From: an uncultured Erythrobacter sp.
Lineage (GTDB): Bacteria > Pseudomonadota > Alphaproteobacteria > Sphingomonadales > Sphingomonadaceae
Length of the DNA: 64,000 nucleotides
Assembly: GCA_947495555.1 (NCBI GenBank)
Contig: CANLZI010000002.1
Coordinates: 248,001 to 312,000, forward strand
Reading direction: 5' to 3'
Shown here: positions 25,390 to 33,568 of the stretch, in pieces
How positions within the stretch are numbered: position 1 is the stretch's first letter
How the letters are laid out: every line of letters starts with the position of its first letter
Notes under the pieces: generated by a model
What the model saw: the letters and a program-made list of their open reading frames with translations, nothing else
What the model was told of the DNA's origin: nothing
Databases searched by the model: none
Program-made: the position numbers and the translations under genes

Positions 25390-28300
25390 TTAGAACGTCT
25401 TGCGAACCGAAGCGAAGAACTCACGTCCATCGATGCTGTAGGCGTTACCCAAAGCGCGGTTTGCAAAGCAGTTAAAGTTGCCTGGACCTTCATTACAATC
25501 AACCAGCGGCGGTGCGCGGTCAAAGATGTTGGTCACACCAACGCGGATCGTCCAGCTGTCATCGCGATAGCGAATGGAGGCTGCATGCTCGTAATAAGCA
25601 TTGGCAAAGCCTACGTCCCGGCAGAAGATACCGTCGCCGGCGACATTGCCGCTAGCGCTACCGCCACCCAGACAGGTGTTGCCGAGGAAGCCGGTTGGAT
25701 TTCCATCAGGTCCGTTACCGAAGGCGTCAGACAGCGGATCAATTCCTGGTGCAGATTGCTCGACTGGACCAACATAGCGGGTCTGCCAAGTGAACAGGAA
25801 TTTATCAACTTCAGCTGTGAACGTTGTGCGACCGGTCCATTTGGGGAAACCAAACTCGCCAGCATCTTCGTCAAATGATGCCACACCTGAATCATCGATA
25901 AAGATATTGCTACGCTCGATCAGGTGGTTGGCCTGAATTTCAAGGCCGAGATCAACCAGATTGCCGAACAGGCTAACTTCTTTGCTGAAGTCTGCGTTGA
26001 TATCCAGACCACGGACCAATTCTTGGTTCAGGTTGATGAACCCGGAGTTGATGTCTGAAACCAGAAGACGTGTGGAAGCCAGTGTGTCGTAACCGATCCG
26101 GTCACAGAACTGGCTACGGATGCCATCATCGCGCGTGAAGCAGTCATTGATAATGAACTGCGAGCTTGGCTCGATGATCGAGTCTTTCACCTTGATGTCG
26201 TAATAGTTGACGTTGAGAGCAACATCATAACCGTCACCAAATGTCTCTTCGAAGGCAAAGCCAGCCGTGATCGAACGAGACGTTTCCGGATTGAGATCAA
26301 GTGTACCACCTGAAATCGCTTCAGCACTGGTCGTCTGGATCGGTGGGAAGGCAATCGTTGGATCGTTGGCGTCAAAGCCGATGCCGACAACCGTAGGATC
26401 GCGTCCTTCACGGATGCAGTTATCTAGCGTTGTTGTTTCACGTGTATCCAAGCTAGCGTCATAGGCACCGTTGATAAACGCGGCGTCAGGAACGGCGCAC
26501 GGATCGAATACCGTCGGGAAGCCTGTTTGACCGGCCAGGAAGTTTTCACGCAAGTTCGGCGCACGGAACGACGTACCATACGTGACTTTCAACAGCAGCG
26601 AGTCGATCGGACGCCAGCCACCCTTGATGGAGTAGGTTCCGTTCGTGCCGTAGAATTCCTCGTCAGTGATACGGCCAGCAATATCGACAGAAAGTTCGCG
26701 CACCCAAGGCTTGTCAGCCTGTAGTGGGATCGAAATTTCGCCGAATGCTTCTTTCAGTTCCTTGCTACCAACAGCGCCACGGTCGGCGAAGAAGGCAAAG
26801 AACAAGCCGTTTGAGGCAACATCGTTCGGAGTAGAGTTGATGCTATCCTTACGATATTCAGCACCGAACACGGCACCGACTGGTCCAGCAGGCAATTCGA
26901 ACAAATCACCCGTTACATACGCTGAAAGCAGCGTTTGCTCATAGGTGGTGTCGAAACTACGAACGCCAAACAGATAATCACGTTCTGCTTGCGTTTCGAA
27001 ATCACCGATAGCTTGGCCAAGGACGCTGTCAGCAAACAGGTTTACTGGAACACAACCTTGCGTCAGGTCACCCAGAGCTGCACCTGGATTGGCAAGGCCG
27101 CTGGCGTCACAAGCTGTAATGCCCTGCGGGTCACCAAAGAATGTGAAGACGTCGAGGTTCTGATCGTAGTCATCAGCAATTCCGTCGCCATTGTTATCGA
27201 AGACGCCGTCGCCGTCATAATCGGCTGTAGGGTCAAGACCCAGCGCGAATGCCAGCTTGTCTTCACGGATACCGGTACGGATCGAGCTACCTTCGGACCG
27301 TGAGTAGACACCCGACACTTCGAAGGTCCAGCTCGAACCGATGAATGGAAGGTCACCACGAACACCGAGGACACCGCGATATTGCTCTTGCGTTACGTCG
27401 ACATTGTTACGGTCACCGCGAATACTAAAGATTGGCGAAACCGGAAGTGCAAAGCCGCCACCAAGTCCGCTGCCGAATGTAGCATTCTCTGCAGCACGGC
27501 AGTCAACGCCGTTAGGGTTGGTGATGAAGTTACAAGGGTTGAAGGCGTTCAGATCGGGAACCGATGGGAACACCTGACCAGTACCTGTGTTCGAAGAGAA
27601 AATCTCCGCACGGGTATAAAGCGCTTCAAAGAATGGCGTGATGTTGGCTTCACCTGGGAAGGTGTATTCGCCGTAAGCCATTACGTTGTAGAGCTTTTGC
27701 TCACTAATCAACGTGGCATCAAGATCAGCTGCGTTGGTGTTCACATCCTGGAAGTCAACGTCACGAATGCCGTCATTGTTGGCATCAACGTCGAACGCAG
27801 GGATACCAGCAGATGAGAATGTGGACTCGTTGAAGTTAGGAATACCGGTGTTTGAATTACCATTCTGGTAATACACCGAACCCAAGTTCGTGAACGGGAT
27901 AAAGATACGTCCCGAAATGCCCGTGATCACACAGGGGCTTTCCGAAACCGATACGCCTGGCGTACGATTTTGAACAACAGCGTTATCGCGCTTGTTAACC
28001 GTCAGGATGTTTCCGTTCTGGTCAATCTCGTAGTTTGTTTCGCATCCGGAAAGGAAGCTACGATCACGCAGGCGAATTTCGTCACGAACGCGATACTCAC
28101 CACCAATGCCGAAGAAGGCACGGTCGGTGTTGAAGCCCCAGGCAGCGCTGACTGTGTAGTCGTTGCCGCCACCTTCTTCGTTCAAATTGCCGCTTGCAAA
28201 CAGCTCAAGACCGTCAAAGTCTTTGCGCAAGATAATGTTACCAACGCCGGCAACAGCGTCCGAACCGTAAACCGAAGACGCGCCGTCAAGCAGCAGGTCG

Positions 28301-28824
28301 TAACGGTCAATCAGCGATGCAGGCAGCAAGTTGATTGATGGGTTCGTTGGAGCACCTTCAACACCAGCAGGTGCCATGCGGCGGCCGTTGATCAACAGCA
28401 ATGTGCGGTCGGCACCAAGGCCACGCAGGTTGATTGTCTCAGAACCAGGTCCGTTGTCGAGAACAAAGCCCTGGAAGGTTGCGTCGATTTGCACACCAGC
28501 GGCCGATTCAGAACGCTGCAGGATTTGCGCCGGGTCAAACGCACCAACATTGGACGATTGATCGGTTGTGATAACCTGAAGCGGTGAAATGCTGTTGAAC
28601 GTGCTCTTGCGAATACGCGAACCGGTTACCGTGATGGCCCCCTGGTCCGAAGTAGCGCCATCAGCACCCGTCGTGATGTCAACGGTTTCTTCTTCCGCTT
28701 CTTCAACAACTTCTTCAGCTGGCTCTTCAGCGTCTTGCGCGAGAGCTGGTGCGCCAACAACCAATGCGAGCGCTGAAACAGAAAGAGCGAGGCCCTTCAC
28801 AGTATTTTTTTGGAACGTTTTCAT
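25390..28824 (-). CDS. TonB-dependent receptor, large OAR-like, with Asp-rich loops
   Basis: An outer-membrane transporter of 1144 aa. The signal peptide MKTFQKNTVKGLALSVSALALVVGAPALAQ is followed by an unusually acidic linker (DAEEPAEEVVEEAEEETVD), then a TonB-box/plug start AITVTGSRIRKSTF. The plug includes LLINGRRMAPAG and GASSVYGSDAVAGVGNIILRK. The barrel ends in REFFASVRKTF. Two barrel regions encode calcium-loop-like patterns: FDVDANNDGIRDVDF (around 27765-27805) and ADYDGDGVFDNNGDGIADDYDQNLD (around 27150-27230). The S9 peptidase gene follows after a terminator, suggesting uptake of peptides or peptide-bound ligands. The ligand cannot be read from the sequence. Confidence 0.92.
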   Translation of the reverse strand: MKTFQKNTVKGLALSVSALALVVGAPALAQDAEEPAEEVVEEAEEETVDITTGADGATSDQGAITVTGSRIRKSTFNSISPLQVITTDQSSNVGAFDPAQILQRSESAAGVQIDATFQGFVLDNGPGSETINLRGLGADRTLLLINGRRMAPAGVEGAPTNPSINLLPASLIDRYDLLLDGASSVYGSDAVAGVGNIILRKDFDGLELFASGNLNEEGGGNDYTVSAAWGFNTDRAFFGIGGEYRVRDEIRLRDRSFLSGCETNYEIDQNGNILTVNKRDNAVVQNRTPGVSVSESPCVITGISGRIFIPFTNLGSVYYQNGNSNTGIPNFNESTFSSAGIPAFDVDANNDGIRDVDFQDVNTNAADLDATLISEQKLYNVMAYGEYTFPGEANITPFFEALYTRAEIFSSNTGTGQVFPSVPDLNAFNPCNFITNPNGVDCRAAENATFGSGLGGGFALPVSPIFSIRGDRNNVDVTQEQYRGVLGVRGDLPFIGSSWTFEVSGVYSRSEGSSIRTGIREDKLAFALGLDPTADYDGDGVFDNNGDGIADDYDQNLDVFTFFGDPQGITACDASGLANPGAALGDLTQGCVPVNLFADSVLGQAIGDFETQAERDYLFGVRSFDTTYEQTLLSAYVTGDLFELPAGPVGAVFGAEYRKDSINSTPNDVASNGLFFAFFADRGAVGSKELKEAFGEISIPLQADKPWVRELSVDIAGRITDEEFYGTNGTYSIKGGWRPIDSLLLKVTYGTSFRAPNLRENFLAGQTGFPTVFDPCAVPDAAFINGAYDASLDTRETTTLDNCIREGRDPTVVGIGFDANDPTIAFPPIQTTSAEAISGGTLDLNPETSRSITAGFAFEETFGDGYDVALNVNYYDIKVKDSIIEPSSQFIINDCFTRDDGIRSQFCDRIGYDTLASTRLLVSDINSGFINLNQELVRGLDINADFSKEVSLFGNLVDLGLEIQANHLIERSNIFIDDSGVASFDEDAGEFGFPKWTGRTTFTAEVDKFLFTWQTRYVGPVEQSAPGIDPLSDAFGNGPDGNPTGFLGNTCLGGGSASGNVAGDGIFCRDVGFANAYYEHAASIRYRDDSWTIRVGVTNIFDRAPPLVDCNEGPGNFNCFANRALGNAYSIDGREFFASVRKTF

Positions 28825-29100
28825 TAAAGACTCCAGTTAGACAACCAGAATCGGGTTCAGAAAAAGATTCGCTTATTGGAAAAAAACGCCAGTCCCCTCA
28901 GCGCCTTAGACCCAAGACAGTCCCTCTGATTGCAACCCAATCCCCATTAGGAACGGGTTTAGTGACCCAGCAGTGCTCAGATGTCAAAGCACCCGGTTAC
29001 GATTTCAACTATCTACCTGGACATGTGTTGCGCAATTCACACAATCGCTCTGCAGCGATGGTGGCGGAAAAGGTGGGCGCTGCACCCATCCCGCCCCACT

Positions 29101-31680
29101 TTACCCAACGGTAATTTGCAGCTCGCCATCACCTTCATCAATCGCCAGCGTGCTGCCATCGGGAATATCGCCTTGCAGTAATTTGTCCGCCAGCGGGTCT
29201 TGCAAATAGCGTTGAACCGCACGTTTTAGAGGCCGTGCACCATAGACAGGATCATAGCCCACTCGGCCCAGCCAGCGCAGGGCTGCATCGGTCAAGTTCA
29301 GCGTGATCTTGCGATCATTGAGCAGCCTTTGCACCCGCTTGACCTGAATTTCGACGATCGGTGCCATATGCTCCATGCTCAGGCGGTGGAACAGGATGAT
29401 CTCGTCCAACCGGTTGAGGAATTCTGGGCGGAAATGGCCGCGCACAACATCCATCACCTGCGGCTCCACATCGGCCACCTTCTGGTCGTCCTCCATATTT
29501 GCCAGATAGTGACTGCCCAGGTTGGAGGTGAGGATGATCAGTGTGTTGGAGAAGTCGACGACCCTGCCCTGCCCATCGGTCAGGCGGCCATCATCCAGTA
29601 CTTGCAGCAGCACGTTGAACACATCCGAGTGCGCTTTTTCCACCTCATCGAACAAGACCACTTGATAAGGCCTGCGCCTAACCGCTTCGGTCAGAACACC
29701 GCCCTCATCATAGCCAACATATCCAGGAGGCGCCCCAATCAGGCGCGCCACCGAATGTTTCTCCATAAATTCGCTCATGTCGATGCGCACCATGGCGTCG
29801 TCGTCATCGAACAGAAATTCGGCCAAGGCCTTGGTCAACTCGGTCTTGCCAACGCCGGTAGGGCCGAGGAACAGGAAGGAGCCTAGCGGACGGTTAGGAT
29901 CTTGCAGGCCCGCTCGCGCCCGGCGCACAGCCTTGGACACAGCTTCAATTGGCTGTTCCTGTCCAATGACGCGCTTACCCAACAATTCTTCCATCTGGAG
30001 GAGCTTTTCTCGCTCGCCCTCCATCATCCGTTCCATCGGAATGCCAGTCCAACGTGCCACAACGCTGGCGATGTCCTCTTCGGTCACCTCTTCGCGCAGT
30101 AAAGCGTTCTCGGCATGCCCTTCGGCTTCCTGCAGCTGCTTTTCCAGCTGAGGAATGCGACCGTAAGAAAGCTCGCCCGCCTTGGCCAAATCGCCTTCAC
30201 GTTCGGCCTGCTCCAGCTCGAGTCTAGCTGCATCCAACGCTTCCTTGATCTTCGCCTCGGCGTTGATCTTGTCCCGCTCGTTCTGCCAGCGCGTGGTCAG
30301 TTCCGCGCTGTCTTGCTCTAGATTGGCCAATTCTTCGCGCAAAGCGACCAGGCGATCTTGCGAAGCGGCGTCGCTTTCCTTGCTGAGCGCAGATTCCTCG
30401 ATCTTGAGCTGGATAATCCGTCGATCCAAGCCTTCGATCTCTTCCGGCTTGCTTTCCACTTCCATCCGGATCCGGCTGGCAGCCTCATCCATTAGGTCAA
30501 TCGCCTTGTCGGGCAGAAATCGGTTCTGGATGTAGCGGTTGGACAGCTGGGCCGCGGCCACCAAGGCGCTATCGGTGATCCGCACCCCGTGGTGCAATTC
30601 ATACTTCTCTTTCAATCCGCGCAGGATCGAGATTGTGTCCTCGACGCTCGGCTCATCAATATAAACCGACTGGAACCGCCGCTGCAGCGCAGGGTCCTTC
30701 TCGACATATTTCTGATACTCATCCAGCGTGGTGGCGCCGATGCAGTGAAGCTCTCCTCGCGACAAGGCCGGCTTGAGCAGATTGGAGGCATCCATAGAGC
30801 CTTCCGATGCGCCCGCTCCGATCAGAGTGTGCATCTCATCGATAAACAAGATGATCTGCCCATCGGCATTTTTCACCTCGTCCAGGACGGACTTCAGACG
30901 CTCTTCAAACTCGCCGCGATATTTGGCGCCCGCAATCAACGAGCCCATATCCAGGCTCATCAAGGTGCGCCCCTTCAGGCTGTCGGGCACATCGCCATTG
31001 GCAATGCGCAACGCCAGACCTTCAGCGATGGCCGTCTTACCGGTTCCGGGTTCGCCAATAAGAGCGGGATTGTTCTTGGTTCGGCGCGCCAAGATCTGGA
31101 TCGTCCGGCGGATTTCTTCGTCGCGCCCGATAACCGGGTCCAGCTTACCATCGCGGGCAGCTTGCGTCAGATCGCGCGCGAATTTCTCCATCGCATCATA
31201 AGCATTTTCGGCGGTGGCAGAGTCAGCTTTGCGCCCGCCCCGCAAAGCGTTGATCGCTTGTTCCAGTGCCTTGGGATCAAGGCCGGCCGCTTGCAGCGCC
31301 TTGCCTGCTTTGGTGGTGCTGGCCAAAGTCAGCGCAACCAACAAGCGCTCCACGGTCACATAGCTGTCGCCCGATTTCTCGGCGATTTGCTCAGCGGAAT
31401 CGAGGACCCGCACCGCGTCATTATCGAGACCCGGTGTAGCCTGAGCGCCACCGCCAGATACGGCGGGTATCTTGGCCAATTCGGCATCAACTTCGCTCAC
31501 CGCCCGAGGGGCATCGCCGCCCGCACGCTGAATAAGACCAGCGGCCATTCCTTCATTGTCTTCCAACAAAGCCTTGAGCAGATGGGTTGGCGTAATGCGC
31601 TGATGGTTCATCCGAATGGCAACCGTTTGTGCGCTTTGCAAAAAGCCCTTGGCCCGATCGGTGAATTTTTCGAGATCCAT
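29101..31680 (-). CDS. clpB: ATP-dependent disaggregase ClpB
   Basis: A hexameric AAA+ chaperone that rescues aggregated proteins with DnaK. The N-terminal Clp_N double repeat ([21 protein letters not shown]) precedes the first AAA+ domain (Walker [16 protein letters not shown] at about residue 206, Walker [15 protein letters not shown]). The middle coiled coil (about 410-530, rich in Glu, Leu and Lys) comes next, then the second AAA+ domain ([17 protein letters not shown] at about 607). At 859 aa it is the full-length ClpB size. It stands alone on the minus strand, with a 223-nt upstream region holding a palindrome and a possible heat-shock promoter. Confidence 0.97.
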   Translation of the reverse strand: MDLEKFTDRAKGFLQSAQTVAIRMNHQRITPTHLLKALLEDNEGMAAGLIQRAGGDAPRAVSEVDAELAKIPAVSGGGAQATPGLDNDAVRVLDSAEQIAEKSGDSYVTVERLLVALTLASTTKAGKALQAAGLDPKALEQAINALRGGRKADSATAENAYDAMEKFARDLTQAARDGKLDPVIGRDEEIRRTIQILARRTKNNPALIGEPGTGKTAIAEGLALRIANGDVPDSLKGRTLMSLDMGSLIAGAKYRGEFEERLKSVLDEVKNADGQIILFIDEMHTLIGAGASEGSMDASNLLKPALSRGELHCIGATTLDEYQKYVEKDPALQRRFQSVYIDEPSVEDTISILRGLKEKYELHHGVRITDSALVAAAQLSNRYIQNRFLPDKAIDLMDEAASRIRMEVESKPEEIEGLDRRIIQLKIEESALSKESDAASQDRLVALREELANLEQDSAELTTRWQNERDKINAEAKIKEALDAARLELEQAEREGDLAKAGELSYGRIPQLEKQLQEAEGHAENALLREEVTEEDIASVVARWTGIPMERMMEGEREKLLQMEELLGKRVIGQEQPIEAVSKAVRRARAGLQDPNRPLGSFLFLGPTGVGKTELTKALAEFLFDDDDAMVRIDMSEFMEKHSVARLIGAPPGYVGYDEGGVLTEAVRRRPYQVVLFDEVEKAHSDVFNVLLQVLDDGRLTDGQGRVVDFSNTLIILTSNLGSHYLANMEDDQKVADVEPQVMDVVRGHFRPEFLNRLDEIILFHRLSMEHMAPIVEIQVKRVQRLLNDRKITLNLTDAALRWLGRVGYDPVYGARPLKRAVQRYLQDPLADKLLQGDIPDGSTLAIDEGDGELQITVG

Positions 31681-31715
31681 TTAGAACATCCTCACTAGAG
31701 TACCGCCTCGATATA

Positions 31716-31735
31716 GTGTTGCGTTTATGCAACAC
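31716..31735. promoter_or_regulatory. Inverted repeat in the clpB leader
   Basis: GTGTTGC-N6-GCAACAC is a perfect 7-bp inverted repeat, 36 nt upstream of the clpB ATG. It does not match the CIRCE element (TTAGCACTC-N9-GAGTGCTAA). It could be an operator, or a leader stem that controls clpB translation. Confidence 0.5.
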
Positions 31736-31787
31736 AACCCCTGCACTGCTCAAACCCTGTGCAGTCAACACCCAAACAGGTGTGTTA

Positions 31788-31797
31788 CTCACATAGG
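31788..31797 (-). promoter_or_regulatory. Candidate RpoH (sigma-32) -10 element for clpB
   Basis: On the minus strand CCTATGTGAG fits the alphaproteobacterial RpoH -10 pattern CYTATNTNNG exactly. CTTG boxes occur upstream, but with spacers of 14 or 21 nt instead of the usual 17-18, so the promoter is tentative. Regulation of clpB by RpoH is expected from the family. Confidence 0.35.
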
Positions 31798-31903
31798 TAG
31801 GCTGCGCTGGCCAAGCCGCAAGGGCAAGCGATAAATTAGCGTGTTCAATGCTGTATTCGAACCGGGCCAACCGCGGGTTGGCCCGGCCATCAAGACCAAT
31901 ACA

Positions 31904-33421
31904 TTAGGGGCGCCAATTGCGCGCCATCTCGTCCAGCAACATCACGCCGAACCCGCGTGCGCCCACCGGGATCATGGGCCGGTTTGTGTCTGTACGATCC
32001 ACTGCAGCCATATCGATATGCACCCACGGGAGCTCTTCTGGCACGAAATATTCGATGAAGTGAGCCCCGGCACTGGCACCAGGCGCAGGGCTGGTGCTGG
32101 AGTTTTTCACATCGGCAATGTCGGATTTCACAGCCTTACGATAGGCCGGATGAAGCGGTAGACGCCACAGCGCTTCTCCGGTTTTGCCTGAAGCCTCCAT
32201 GGCTGCCTCGGCATGGGCGTCTTCGCGCGCAAACATCGCCGCAAATTCTGGGCCTAACGCGCCGACTGCCGAGCCGGTTAGCGTGGCGATATCGACCAGC
32301 GCGAACGGCTTTTTCTCTTTCACAGTGTATTCAATCGCGTCAGACAGTACCAAACGCCCTTCAGCATCAGTGCTCAAAATCTCGATTGTCTTACCGGACA
32401 TTGTGCGCACCACATCGCCAGGGCGTTGGGCATTATCGCTCGGCATATTCTCGGCCAAGGCAACAGCCGCAACAACATGCACTGGCGCCTTGGATTTGGC
32501 CAAGGACAATACCGCGCCGGTCACAGCGGCCGCGCCCGACATATCGCCTTTCATCTCCCACATGCCCCGGTTGGATTTTATAGAAATACCGCCGGTATCA
32601 AAGGTGATGCCCTTTCCGGCCAATGCAATTGGCGCGCCGCCTGCTCCGCGATAGGTGATCATCATCAGACGCGCGCCGCGACGGCTGCCCTGCCCCACAC
32701 CGGCAATCGCGCCCATGTTTAGGCGCCGCATGTCGGCTGCATCCAGCACTTCAATTGTGACGCCCTCAACACCGGCAAAGGCAGCCTTGGCGCGGCCCAC
32801 AAAACTGGCCGGATAGATCACATTGGCAGGCTCGTTGATCAAATCACGCGCCAGCCGGACGCCTTCCGCCAATGGCTCCGCCCGACCTTCCCACAGATCT
32901 TTCGCCGCCGAGGCTTCGCTGCCCACCACAGTAATACGGTCCGTAGGAGGCTCTTTGCGGTCGCTCTTATAACGGTCGAACCGATATTGCCCCAAAGTCG
33001 CACCAAACGCTGCATCAGCCATAGCGGCTGCATCGGGCAGGCCAACGATCGCAAGCGGAGCCTCTTGATCCGCCATCGCCTGAGCAATCTTTCCGCCCAA
33101 TTCACGCCAATTCATGGGGCCATCATCGCTCGCCGCGCTGAACAGCGTCAGCTTGGGACGGCCATCAATCCGCGGCACTTCAGCAGCTGTGCCGGCATCA
33201 CCAGAAAGTGCATCCGAACTGATGATCGCCTCGGCCAAGGCGCGGTCAGTATCGCTCAATGGTGCATCATCGGGCAATGCGTCGCCGGTTATTACGATTG
33301 CAACGGCCGCAGCATCAGGCGCACGCTGGGCAAATTTGATCGGCCTTTCGGCAGAATTCTCGACCGTGGCCGGAGCAATGCCAGAGCCCATGACGTCCTG
33401 CGCCATGGCTGAATTCGGCAA
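31904..33421 (-). CDS. Leucyl aminopeptidase (M17), probably exported
   Basis: A dizinc aminopeptidase that removes N-terminal residues from peptides. The metal-binding and catalytic signatures of M17 are complete: LAGKGITFDTGGISIKS, MKGDMSGAAAVTGAV and STDAEGRLVLSDAIEY. The coordinates use the TTG at 33421 (track start). However, the frame stays open upstream to 33493 and encodes ITRHRKIVALSFAASIALALPNSAMAQD, a convincing signal peptide. No ATG, GTG or TTG precedes it. An ATT at 33478 with GAGG 8 nt upstream is the only reasonable start, which would make the CDS 31904-33478. It is divergent from the penicillin acylase-family gene. Confidence 0.9.
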   Translation of the reverse strand: MPNSAMAQDVMGSGIAPATVENSAERPIKFAQRAPDAAAVAIVITGDALPDDAPLSDTDRALAEAIISSDALSGDAGTAAEVPRIDGRPKLTLFSAASDDGPMNWRELGGKIAQAMADQEAPLAIVGLPDAAAMADAAFGATLGQYRFDRYKSDRKEPPTDRITVVGSEASAAKDLWEGRAEPLAEGVRLARDLINEPANVIYPASFVGRAKAAFAGVEGVTIEVLDAADMRRLNMGAIAGVGQGSRRGARLMMITYRGAGGAPIALAGKGITFDTGGISIKSNRGMWEMKGDMSGAAAVTGAVLSLAKSKAPVHVVAAVALAENMPSDNAQRPGDVVRTMSGKTIEILSTDAEGRLVLSDAIEYTVKEKKPFALVDIATLTGSAVGALGPEFAAMFAREDAHAEAAMEASGKTGEALWRLPLHPAYRKAVKSDIADVKNSSTSPAPGASAGAHFIEYFVPEELPWVHIDMAAVDRTDTNRPMIPVGARGFGVMLLDEMARNWRP

Positions 33422-33568
33422 CGCTAATGCGATCGAAGCTGCAAAGGAAAGGGCGACAATTTTGCGGTGACGGGTAATGACTAAATCCTCACTTCAAACA
33501 ATGATCAGTTGACCTGTATCAGCGTCAAAGCAATTGTTGGTTTCAAATGCAATAATAAGGATGCTCGA

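Noticed and set aside
30589-31698. 369-aa plus-strand ORF
   Set aside because: Antisense to clpB with no recognisable domain; shadow frame.
31681-31903. CIRCE element for HrcA upstream of clpB
   Set aside because: The repeat there is GTGTTGC-N6-GCAACAC, not TTAGCACTC-N9-GAGTGCTAA.
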